Shown: positions 27,668 through 37,200 of the stretch, in pieces
Position numbering within the stretch: position 1 is the stretch's first letter
Layout of the letters: every line of letters begins with the position of its first letter
Virus record (IMG/VR): IMGVR_UViG_3300023184_000027
Coordinates: 143,953 to 207,952 of that record
Strand: one strand, 5' to 3'
Source: a virus
Length of the DNA: 64,000 bases
Made by a program: the position numbers and the translations under genes
The notes under the pieces: generated by a model
Told to the model about the DNA's origin: nothing
Databases searched by the model: none
Seen by the model: only the letters and a program-made list of their open reading frames with translations

Positions 27668-28438
27668 TTATTTTAAATGTGGGTTTATTTTTAATTTATC
27701 TATATTCACATAAGCATCAATACAACCTCTAACCCAAATTGAATAATCAACATCTCTATCAATTATATTAGAAAATGAGGCTCCTTGATTAAAAATTAAA
27801 GGAGATGACATATAAACTTTTAAATCATTTTTTAGTATATTTTCACCATTTTCGAATGAATTAATTTGCCAACAATTTTTTTCAGTTAGTTGAGAAATGA
27901 AATAATCTATCGGAAGCCTAGAACTAAAATGTTTGTTATCGGCATAACGTAAATTTTCGATTAAAAATTTTGCATATTTTAATGAACCAAGATATGCGTG
28001 GGACATTAAAGTTTTCTTAGTTTTTACCAAATTATTGGAAATATAATCTGTGTCTTCTTCAGGTCTAACACCTAACCATAAAACATCGGGTTTATATTTT
28101 TCTAAATCTTCAATTATTGATTTAGAAACTTTTTTTCTATCAACCGTTTCTAACGGTATTGTTTGAGAATAATAATATTCTGTTTTTATATCATCCTCCA
28201 AATAAAGAACATATCCCCAATTATTTTCTACCTGTTTTTTAGCGATTTCAATATGGCTTTGAGTACACCCATATTTATTAAAATTTGGGTCAGATATGGA
28301 TACGGCCTCAAATATTTGAACACCCTCAATCCCACTATCAATAAGTTCTTTTTCAGCGATTAATAATCTATCAGTTCTTTCTTTTAAATTTATTAAAAAC
28401 CCGGTATCACAAAGATACTCCCCAAACCATTTAATCAT
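27668..28438 (-). CDS. GT25-like glycosyltransferase
   Basis: The 256-residue protein has the family 25 signature: GFLINLKERTDRL near the N-terminus, FNKYGCTQSHIEIAKK, and YVLYLEDDI with the acidic donor-binding motif. LMSHAYLGSLKYAKFL completes the pattern. Family 25 contains LPS beta-galactosyltransferases and collagen galactosyltransferases. That is notable next to collagen-like and Thr-Pro-rich fibres, though specificity cannot be read from sequence. It overlaps the next gene by four bases (ATGA). Confidence 0.82.
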   Translation of the reverse strand: MIKWFGEYLCDTGFLINLKERTDRLLIAEKELIDSGIEGVQIFEAVSISDPNFNKYGCTQSHIEIAKKQVENNWGYVLYLEDDIKTEYYYSQTIPLETVDRKKVSKSIIEDLEKYKPDVLWLGVRPEEDTDYISNNLVKTKKTLMSHAYLGSLKYAKFLIENLRYADNKHFSSRLPIDYFISQLTEKNCWQINSFENGENILKNDLKVYMSSPLIFNQGASFSNIIDRDVDYSIWVRGCIDAYVNIDKLKINPHLK

Positions 28439-29331
28439 ATAAAATTTTTTTCTTTTAATATGTCATACAAATTATCTTCACTATTTAATTTGTCAAGAGT
28501 GTATTCGTAATTCTGTTTAATTGAGTTATTGTGAGAATAATAATCATCATTTTTTAATATTAATTGAATAATCATATCAAGGTTTGAAAATGATTCATCA
28601 AAATTAAAATCTACTTTATCGATATTTGGTGAAAAATAAAACACTGACTCTTCATTATAATTTTTATCAATTAATCTTGACCCCCAATATATCGGTATTG
28701 ACCCAGTTAAAAAACAATCATTAAGTTTTTCAGAATTAAACCCTTTTTGTAATGAGTTCTCACAACAAATTGTGTATTTGTAATCCACCATAGCATTTCT
28801 AAATTCTCCCGAAAAATTCTCAACACCACTACCATAAAAATCTATAATATTTTCATTTTTATATTTTTCATAAATTAAATGTCTAATTCTATGCCCTTCT
28901 GAAAAATTTTTATATGAAAATGACATTGAAATATTTTTTGTTTTTTTATGTAATCCAATATGTTCTTCTGATAACCAAGAAGTTGTTAAACATTTTGTGG
29001 AATAATGAAATTTATCAGGACGAGATTCTATTAAATCTCCCAATAATTGTAAATTGTGTGTGATTATTAAATCAAATTTTTCAAAATCCGTTCTAATATA
29101 ATCGTACACATCAGTCCATGGTGGGTTGGTATATGGTTCTAATAAAATGCAAATATTGTAATTACCATCGTTTGGTATGTCAATATGTGTTTTTTTAATT
29201 AAATTATCGGTATACACATTTAATTTTCTTCTAACACCATCTCTTTTCCATATTATTTTTTTAGAATTTAAATAAGGTGTTAAATATGTTTGATGTCCAA
29301 AACTATTATCGTTTAATGTGATTTCTATCAT
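28435..29331 (-). CDS. GT10-like fucosyltransferase
   Basis: The 298-residue protein contains MVDYKYTICCENSLQ followed by FNSEKLNDCFLTGSIPIYWGS. This is the conserved alpha-1,3/4-fucosyltransferase block (F/C-CENS, then EK-x2-D/N-x3-GSIPIYWG). The N-terminus has the acceptor-side domain with TTSWLSEEHIG. The reaction would be transfer of fucose or a related 6-deoxy sugar from a GDP donor. No GDP-fucose synthesis gene is in the window, so the donor would come from the host or from genes outside the window. A seven-base gap separates it from the GT60-like gene. Confidence 0.82.
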   Translation of the reverse strand: MIEITLNDNSFGHQTYLTPYLNSKKIIWKRDGVRRKLNVYTDNLIKKTHIDIPNDGNYNICILLEPYTNPPWTDVYDYIRTDFEKFDLIITHNLQLLGDLIESRPDKFHYSTKCLTTSWLSEEHIGLHKKTKNISMSFSYKNFSEGHRIRHLIYEKYKNENIIDFYGSGVENFSGEFRNAMVDYKYTICCENSLQKGFNSEKLNDCFLTGSIPIYWGSRLIDKNYNEESVFYFSPNIDKVDFNFDESFSNLDMIIQLILKNDDYYSHNNSIKQNYEYTLDKLNSEDNLYDILKEKNFI

Positions 29332-29335
29332 TTTT

Positions 29336-30583
29336 TTACAAATTACCTGTTATTCTTTCACACCAACCTTTTGACGTACTAAACGGCCAAACAACCCAAT
29401 ACTTTGGTTTATGTGCTGTTTGAAATTCTCTCCAAACTTTACAATACCCATCAGGGTCTCTCATCATATTATTAATCTCATTAATATCGGCGTCTCGTCT
29501 ATTTAATGTTTCGTCGTTTTCATCGTGAAAAGCAACAACCCAAAATTCATAATCTTTTTCCGGAACTTGAGTAAATCCAATATCAATACAATGTTTAAAA
29601 ATACTGGCATAACTCGCCAACCATTCTTCTTCAGTTTCATAAATTGTTGGATTCGGAGCGTAATGTTTGTCTAATGTGTATTGTTGAACAGCCCTATTTG
29701 AAAATTTAAGACCTGAATAAATTTCATAATCTTTTAATGTTCTTTCAGTTCCAAAACCATAGTAACTAAAATCCATAGTAACCTCCTCACCATCCATACC
29801 AAATAGTTGACGGTTTTTTAAATGAGATAATTCGTTTTTCTTACCCCATTCTTTATCGTCATCCCATTGTTTGGTTCTACCCTTACGAGTATATTCGTGC
29901 CAAATAACGGTTTTATGTGGGTGGAATAAATCATATCCGTGAGTATATGCTCTAACGGCAATTGAGATTTCTTCACCGTGGAAATAGAACTCTGGGTCGT
30001 GTTGAACCTCAACACTAAATTGACCTAATGTGAAGGCCATGTGTGCAGAATAAAATCTTGAAGTAACTGGTTCTTTAAGGTTTTCCCATCCCGGAATTGT
30101 TTCAGGTAAGAAGAAGACAGCTCCTTCAGGTATGAATCTATCAAACGACATTCTCCATGGGTCTGTGACTCTTCCTGCCGGGTCATTGTCAGGGTCAAAT
30201 GAAGAAACATATCCTGTTAATAAAGGTTTCTTAAATCCTTTCTTTTGAAGTTGTTTAATCATTTTGATTAAGGTGTCGTCCCAATCTTTCTCAAATCTCA
30301 TATGAGAGTCAATTTGTAGGGTATATTCCTCACCTTTATATAATTGTTGTACTTGGTTTCTTGCCCAACAAACACCTTTAGATTCGGTGTATAAAACGTC
30401 AACAACTCTAAATCTTTTATCTTTTGCGTATTCAGATAAATCATCAAACCCATCTTCCGGGTGATATTGACGACAGATTCCAATTACCAAATTTTTAGGT
30501 TTTTTTGCATTCTCCAACATTGACTTAATTGTTGGAATAAGTTGGGGGTCACGATAGGACGCGATTTGTACAAAAATTTTCAT
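29336..30583 (-). CDS. GT60-like N-acetylglucosaminyltransferase
   Basis: The 415-residue protein opens IFVQIASYRDPQLIPTI and has YTLQIDSHMRFEKDWDDTL, with a DSH metal site. It then shows FYFHGEEISIAVRAYTHGYDLFHP and a C-terminal W-rich region. This is the pattern of the PF11397 family, which includes Dictyostelium Skp1 hydroxyproline GlcNAc-transferase and protozoan mucin-type peptide GlcNAc-transferases. If so, it could add the first sugar to Thr, Ser or hydroxyproline in the fibre linkers. It is the first gene of the cluster, with a candidate promoter at 30626-30636. Confidence 0.82.
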   Translation of the reverse strand: MKIFVQIASYRDPQLIPTIKSMLENAKKPKNLVIGICRQYHPEDGFDDLSEYAKDKRFRVVDVLYTESKGVCWARNQVQQLYKGEEYTLQIDSHMRFEKDWDDTLIKMIKQLQKKGFKKPLLTGYVSSFDPDNDPAGRVTDPWRMSFDRFIPEGAVFFLPETIPGWENLKEPVTSRFYSAHMAFTLGQFSVEVQHDPEFYFHGEEISIAVRAYTHGYDLFHPHKTVIWHEYTRKGRTKQWDDDKEWGKKNELSHLKNRQLFGMDGEEVTMDFSYYGFGTERTLKDYEIYSGLKFSNRAVQQYTLDKHYAPNPTIYETEEEWLASYASIFKHCIDIGFTQVPEKDYEFWVVAFHDENDETLNRRDADINEINNMMRDPDGYCKVWREFQTAHKPKYWVVWPFSTSKGWCERITGNL

Positions 30584-30625
30584 ATTTATTTTAATTTAAA
30601 TAAAAAATAATGTTTAAAAAAAAAA

Positions 30626-30636
30626 GATAAATATAA
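30626..30636 (-). promoter_or_regulatory. Candidate promoter of minus-strand sugar cluster
   Basis: The minus strand reads TTATATTTATC directly after the terminator of the upstream fibre gene and 43 bases before ATG 30583. The position between a terminator and a first gene supports promoter function. Confidence 0.5.
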
Positions 30637-30640
30637 AAAA

Positions 30641-30677
30641 AAATAACTTTAACATTGTTAATCTGTTAAAGTTATTT
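30641..30677 (-). terminator. Intrinsic terminator after fibre gene
   Basis: A 14-base perfect stem (AAATAACTTTAACA and TGTTAAAGTTATTT, loop of nine) is followed on the minus strand by a run of T. It ends the 30684-34214 fibre gene and isolates it from the glycosyltransferase cluster. Confidence 0.85.
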
Positions 30678-30683
30678 TTTGTG

Positions 30684-33600
30684 TTAAATTTCATCACAAT
30701 AATCGAGAATTGGTGATGTGTTTGGATAACAATTAATTGTTAGGAGAGTATTTACTGGAACAAAAACCGATATAAATAATCCCTCGCAATTACGATAATT
30801 ATAATAACATCCGGTGTATTTTGTAGTTTCAATTCCCATATCTTTATTAGAATTAAGTACGTACTGAATACATTTTGAAACACTTTCTATTGTCGTTGGT
30901 ATTTGGATTGGTGGTAAAAGACTTTCATCAATTTTGACACAACGAACAGATAATCCATTTTGGTTATTCGGTTCAATTACATTCCCTGATTTTTTGACAT
31001 AAGTATCTAATTCAATAGTGTTTTTAAAAGAACTGATTGTTATTGTTCTATTATAATTCAACAACCCTTTTGATGCCCAAAATGATGCGGAATAGCGAAA
31101 AGAATCCTCATATTCAAAAAAACCGGTAGTTTGATTATCACCTCTAACTCCGGCTGGTAAAATACATAACCCGAACTTATCTGATGTTTTAAAATTTTTA
31201 TTAGTAATCCAATGTCTTGTTCCTATTTCACACATTTTAGCACCTGATGTGGGTCCACCCAATGACTCAATTAGATTCTCCCACTCAACACTTGTTGGTA
31301 TACGATACCCAATTGGAGCTAAACCACCTGAATCTGTATTATTCACAGCATAGGAGTTATAAAGAAGACCATAACCTGGTTCACTGTTGACTGTTATTTT
31401 AATATTCCAAATATTAGATACTCTAAGACCATCGATTAAACATGTAGCACCAATACCCTGATTAAAACTAATGATATTTGGTGTGATACCACTTTTAGTC
31501 CCGATTAACGGGCCTATTGTTGGTGATGGTTCTAATCCAAACTCATCACCCTCTTTGAATACATAAAGACTTACACTTGGTGATGTTTTACTATATTTAA
31601 CAACTACAAGATATTTTTCGTTAAAATTATATGTGGTGGTACTAACCGATTGAGGGGTTGTTTGGGTATCATCAAATGATAAACCAAATTTAAATGTTGA
31701 TGTGTTTATTTGTATTATAAATATTCTACCTCTTTCACCACCATCTTTACTTTCTCTAAAACTAAAAAACTTTCCACTAACAGTTGTTAATATTGATACC
31801 TTAATAAGAAATGAACAATAAATATTGTTTGACTCTGCCCCGTTAAATGTGTTATAAACGCTTTCTCCAATAGCATTTAAAGAAATTGAGTTTTTACTCC
31901 AAGTTTCATTATAATAGGTAAAAGTTAATCCTGTTGGTACTACTTTAATCGGGTTAACCCCTGAATTTGTTGTGTGAGATAACCATTGATGTTTGTTCCC
32001 TAAATAATCAATGGTTGATTGATATGTTAAGTTAGTTGTTGCCAAATAATCAAAATTATCGTCTAAAAGTATGTTTTGATATGTGTCTATATAATCGTAG
32101 TTTGGTCTAGTATTAGGGTAACACCAAGCACCTTCTGTTTGTATCATCCAATCACTATCGCTCAAATCATTACCATTACTAATTTTGGTGGTCCCATTCG
32201 CATAAACTTTCACATCCAAATTGGATGTTCTCCAAAAATTACCACCCACGTATACATCACCACTTTTTACAGTTCCAATACGAGGTGTCAAAGGTGGGAA
32301 ATTATGTGAAGAATTTTCTATACTAACGGTAATGGTCACAGGCCCTTCGGGTGTGATAATTGTAAATTTGTTCCTCGATGGGTCCGTACTTATATATTCT
32401 ACACCAGCACTCCATGACCCATCCCATGTAGAGATAGTCACATAGTTTTGTTTTTGATAATATTTGTCACGTGCCGGAGCTACGATTGCTACATTCGGTG
32501 TTTTTGTCATTTTTAAATTAAACTCAATAGAGTTATTTAACCCTATTTCGTCTACACCTTCGTTAACAGTTAGGTGTCCAATTTGTGTCTCACCATAAAC
32601 ACCCCAATTAAATATTTTAATAGAACCGTTTATTGGGTTCGATAAAGTCCAGTTACCGGATGGGTTTTTGTAATCATAATCAACAAAGGTTAATGTTGAC
32701 GTAGACAAATAAATTGGTTTTGGTGTTGGTGTTGGTGTCTTAGTGTTTGTTGGTGTTGGTGTTGGGGTTGGATTAGGGGTTCTTGTTTGTGTTGGTGTTT
32801 TTGTTTGCGTTGGTGTTGGCGTCGGAGTTTGGGTTAATCCTGGTGTTTGTGTTGGTGTTGGCGTCGGAGTTGGTGTTACATTACATATTTCACACTCCTC
32901 ACTAAATTCATAACCATTCCAATATCTAACATGAAGACCACTAAAATAATATCCCTCTGGTGCATCATCATAACATTTAACACCATCGGAATATTGGATA
33001 TTTGTTGCTTCACAAAAATAAGGACTATCCAAACAAAAACTCTCCGTTGTTCCACGGTCAGTACACGCTTGTTCAAAAGTACCGTGTTGAAGTGGTAGAA
33101 TTTTTCTACCAAGTGTTGGTGTCGGTGTTGAAGTTGATGTTCTAGTTGGTGTAGGTTGTAGCTTTTGGGTTTTAGTTGGTGTTGGTGTTTTAGTCGGGGT
33201 TTTAGTTGGTGTTGGTGTTGCACGAGGGGTTTTTGTAACTGTTGGGGTTGGGGTTGGGGTGGCCAACCAAGACTCATCTGATTGGCATGGATTATATTTA
33301 ATACTTGAGGTTAAAGTTGATGTTGAGCCTGTTGCGTAGTATATAGTGTTATTTTTATTTTTGTAATTATCTTTGTTAGCCTCGTATTTTACTGTTCTAA
33401 ATTCTAAACTACAATTAAATTTAAAATTGGCGGTTGATGAAATTTTAAAAGTATAAACATCTCTATTGTTAACATTCGCACTGTCCTTAGTGAGTATATT
33501 AAGATTATTATTAATTAAATCATGTCCTGGGATTCTTTGGGGTAGATAGCTCGTGTTCCAAGTAGTTGCAGAATACCAAGGTGTTTGAGTGATATTTGAA

Positions 33601-34214
33601 GTTGATTTAACTTCTTTATATGGATTAGTCTGTAGAAACCAATGTGTGAAAGAGGTGTTAGGAAATGTTGTTTTATTGATGATGGGATACGTAGTACCAG
33701 AAGGGTATACTAATGGTTCAGTGGAGCTAGATTTTGATTTAACAACGTTAACCGTCTTAGATGATTTTTTAATTTCAACACCATTTTTAAATAAATGTGT
33801 TTTAAATATGAATGTTTGGTTTGTCAATACTTGAATTTCTAACGCAACTTCTCTAAGATAAAAATCTCCCGCATCAAAAGAAAAACTACTAGTGTTAGCG
33901 GAGTATAAAAATCCTGAGGTATTTCCTGAACATACTTCGTTCTTAATATAAATTGGGAATGTTAATAGTTTTTTATCGGAAAAATTAGTTTTTTTTGCAA
34001 AAATAGATGTTGCATTAATAGGTACTTCAACTCTAACTCCAGGGTCGGTAATTAATCTATCTTGAGTTATACCTGAAGCAATAACAGTGCTAGTACCTAA
34101 CGGATTGTATATTTTGGCGGGGTACGATGTTTTCCCTACAATGTAGTAATTAATATCGTAAATACCATCGATGTCTCCTTGACTTACTTTTATATCAAAT
34201 TGTTTATATTCCAT
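30684..34214 (-). CDS. Tail fibre with Thr-Pro linkers and Fibrobacter-type domain
   Basis: The 1176-residue protein begins with a beta-rich attachment region. Two Thr-Pro/Lys linkers follow (DNA about 33112-33262 and 32718-32877), enclosing a small Cys-rich module (ACTDRGTTESFCLDSPYFCE). Next comes a jelly-roll-like domain with YVVKYSKTSPSVSLYVFKEG, resembling a concanavalin-type lectin fold. The last 250 residues contain LLYNSYAVNNTDSGG, APIGYRIPTSVEWENLIESLGG and LSVRCVKI, the Fib_succ_major paralogous domain with a C-type-lectin-like fold. Its probable role is host binding. Termination is by the hairpin at 30641-30677. Confidence 0.8.
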   Translation of the reverse strand: MEYKQFDIKVSQGDIDGIYDINYYIVGKTSYPAKIYNPLGTSTVIASGITQDRLITDPGVRVEVPINATSIFAKKTNFSDKKLLTFPIYIKNEVCSGNTSGFLYSANTSSFSFDAGDFYLREVALEIQVLTNQTFIFKTHLFKNGVEIKKSSKTVNVVKSKSSSTEPLVYPSGTTYPIINKTTFPNTSFTHWFLQTNPYKEVKSTSNITQTPWYSATTWNTSYLPQRIPGHDLINNNLNILTKDSANVNNRDVYTFKISSTANFKFNCSLEFRTVKYEANKDNYKNKNNTIYYATGSTSTLTSSIKYNPCQSDESWLATPTPTPTVTKTPRATPTPTKTPTKTPTPTKTQKLQPTPTRTSTSTPTPTLGRKILPLQHGTFEQACTDRGTTESFCLDSPYFCEATNIQYSDGVKCYDDAPEGYYFSGLHVRYWNGYEFSEECEICNVTPTPTPTPTQTPGLTQTPTPTPTQTKTPTQTRTPNPTPTPTPTNTKTPTPTPKPIYLSTSTLTFVDYDYKNPSGNWTLSNPINGSIKIFNWGVYGETQIGHLTVNEGVDEIGLNNSIEFNLKMTKTPNVAIVAPARDKYYQKQNYVTISTWDGSWSAGVEYISTDPSRNKFTIITPEGPVTITVSIENSSHNFPPLTPRIGTVKSGDVYVGGNFWRTSNLDVKVYANGTTKISNGNDLSDSDWMIQTEGAWCYPNTRPNYDYIDTYQNILLDDNFDYLATTNLTYQSTIDYLGNKHQWLSHTTNSGVNPIKVVPTGLTFTYYNETWSKNSISLNAIGESVYNTFNGAESNNIYCSFLIKVSILTTVSGKFFSFRESKDGGERGRIFIIQINTSTFKFGLSFDDTQTTPQSVSTTTYNFNEKYLVVVKYSKTSPSVSLYVFKEGDEFGLEPSPTIGPLIGTKSGITPNIISFNQGIGATCLIDGLRVSNIWNIKITVNSEPGYGLLYNSYAVNNTDSGGLAPIGYRIPTSVEWENLIESLGGPTSGAKMCEIGTRHWITNKNFKTSDKFGLCILPAGVRGDNQTTGFFEYEDSFRYSASFWASKGLLNYNRTITISSFKNTIELDTYVKKSGNVIEPNNQNGLSVRCVKIDESLLPPIQIPTTIESVSKCIQYVLNSNKDMGIETTKYTGCYYNYRNCEGLFISVFVPVNTLLTINCYPNTSPILDYCDEI
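32718..33262 (-). repeat. Thr-Pro linkers in fibre 30684-34214
   Basis: Two tracts (about 32718-32877 and 33112-33262) flank the Cys-rich module. They use the same codons as the tracts in the other fibres, which invites recombination between genes. Confidence 0.85.
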
Positions 34215-34253
34215 TTTAATTCTTAATTTATTTATTTTTGTGTTAGTTTAATT

Positions 34254-37200
34254 TTATGATAAACAGTTAAAGTCAACGGAAAATTCACCGGTTAAGATGT
34301 TATATGTGTATAATCCAACACAAGAAAGGTTTGAACAACCCTTACCATAAACATCAAACGAATCAAAAGGGTATTCACATAATAGCGAACCTTTTTCTAT
34401 TGTATTTTTAAAACCATAATTACCATTACTAATCATTTCACCACCTGAATAGACTGACATTTTTATTCCGACTACACCATCTTTAAGTTGTCCGTACCAA
34501 TCTGCTTTACAGTTAAGTTGAATTGATGTTACACTACCATTAAGTTTTAATTTTTTAATATCAACGTATACACTTTCTAAACCAGTCGATGATGTATTAT
34601 CTCCTCCCCACCATAAATAAGGTCCACCATATTTACCACTCTTTCTTATGCTCCCTTGTTTACAATATCCAACCGGAATAGACTCCATATAAGGGGTTGT
34701 TTCACCATTTACGTATAGTGTGGTCAAAGTATCTAAATCCTGTCCAGATGTTTGTGAAAAACTATATGTAAATACAACATAATCAGCATTAAGTATTATT
34801 GGTATTTTTGTTGGTGTTGGTGTAAGTGTTGGTGTAATTGTTGGTTTTGGTGTCCTAGTTGGTGTGTGGGTTGGTGTTTGAGTTGGTGTTGGTGTTGGTA
34901 CACCAATTTCTTGTGCGATGAAATTATATACAGGGTTAAGAACGCCTAAATTTTTTCCATCTATGTAAAAGGTGATATGCTTAGTTGATATTAATACTCT
35001 AGCAACATATGTCATTGGTTGTGTGTAATCCACATTAAATGTGTAGTAATCGGTAACATTTTCACAGTTTGATAAACTGGATAATAAAGTACCCCCTTTA
35101 GACCATTCATTCTCAATTGTGGTTGATGTTACACTAGAAAAGAATATATCGTTTTTATATATTGTTAATGTAATAGGAACGCCACCTGTTGATGATTTTA
35201 TTTCTAAAGACGCAGTTCTTTCTGTGTATGGACTTAATAATTTAAACTCATCACATTTTGAAAATGATATGGAATCTCTTGTATCGTTAAAAACAAACCC
35301 AAATCTATTATCAGGTGATAATGTACTATCACTTTTAAGTCGATATTTAAATGGTATTATATTAGGTGGTGTGAAACAACGTAATTTATCTATTGACCAA
35401 TTAGACCCTCCAATTGGTGAAATCGCAACAATTCTAATTGTTGTTACACCAGAAGTTGTTTTATTAAATTTTAATCTAATATTTCCATCGGCAATATTTA
35501 TGCCATAATACTTATCGACACCTATTTGAGGTGATGGTGTTGAGGTTCCATAAAATCTGTCCCCGTCACTCGCAATGTCTCTTAAATCAAAAGATACGTT
35601 AATTATTGGTGTAATATGTGGTCTCCATCCATTATTTTCGTATATATATCTATTTAATGATTTTACTTTAATAATCTCGTCAATATAATATTGGCGTTCA
35701 TCACTAAACAATTTATTCCCAATAAATAAAGAATCACAAACCAATTTGTTATCCCAATAAATTTGGAATCTATCGGGAAGTTCTGCAGAATCAAAATCTA
35801 ACGATGTTATTCCGGTTAATGTTCCAATATTTGTTGTCATCTCATAATAACCTTTACCAAAATTTGAGATTTGATTAAAACCTTCACCACAAGGTATAAC
35901 TATGACGTTATTATTTTTACATAAATATGTCGACCCAATTGTGTACGTAATGTTATTTAATGGTGATTTTGTGATTATACTATTTATAGTAATTTCAGAT
36001 ATAATATCGGATGAACTAAAATATGTACCATAAGGTATTAATGTTTTTGATAATGTAGGTGATGTTGTTGCGGTATATGTTTTAGTTTTATTACCACTTT
36101 TAACATCAACAGATAAACTAACCTCATTGTGTGTTGGTGTGTTAGCATTTGTTGTTTTACTAACACCAACAATATAAAAACCTTTAGATGTTTTATCATC
36201 ACAATTTTCAGAAATGTTTAATATAATTTCATCCGGTTTACTATAATAAAAAGGTGTATAATTAATCCAATCAATTAAAGGTAAATAAAACCCTTCAGGT
36301 GCTGAAACATATGAACCACCTGAAAATATTAATAAGTCATTAATTGATGAATAATCAGAAGATGTTTTTTTTACCAAACCTTGATAACATTTATCATTAC
36401 TTTCTAATGTTGTTGGGTCAAAAGTTCGGGAATCATCCATTAATAATTTAGTTTGTGTTAATGAAGTGATAGAGGTATCCGTTAAAAACCAATTACTAAT
36501 ATATGATGGGTAAAAAGAATTGGTTTGGGTTTCATTATTAATTCTTATTATTTTCCCAGATTCAACCTGATATGTTTTAATAGGTTGGGTTGGGAGTATT
36601 CTTGAAGGGCTCCCATCAATAGTCCCTCCGTATGGCGCACCTGTGTAGAACCCTTTTAAGGCTTTATTACAACCTGATGGGTCTAAATAAACGTTTCTAC
36701 CAACAGTCAAACCAAATGTGTCTCTGTTATCAAAAAATAATCTAACGGATTCTGAAACAACTGGTGATTTGGTTGTCCCAAACTCAACCCATGATATATT
36801 TGTATATTTTGAATCTAAAATCCCCATATATATGTCGGGGATTGATTCAGAATAGTTCCCATGTGTTATAGCAAATTCATACGATGAATCCAATAATGCT
36901 TTTGCTTTGTTATTAGCATCTAATTGACTGATACAACTAAACACTTGTCCCGCAGGAATTGTGATTTTTGATGATGTAAAAATTTCTAAATCACAAGAAT
37001 TGTCGGGGATTTCTTGTTCTAACAGTGTGTTAAAATAAGTAAAGTTAATACCGTTTTTACATAATGGTTCAGGTTTACCTGATATGTAAGGTAATATTAT
37101 TAGGCGTTCCCAAGATGTGACTAATGTGGGGTCATCGGGCATTATTGAGGATTGACTAGATTGTGTTATCGTTTTTGCACCTTCTTGGAAATAATCATAA

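Noticed and set aside
23818-30583. Sugar genes as a DNA-glucosylation system
   Set aside because: No hydroxymethylase or base-modification gene is seen, and the families resemble protein, capsule and LPS enzymes.
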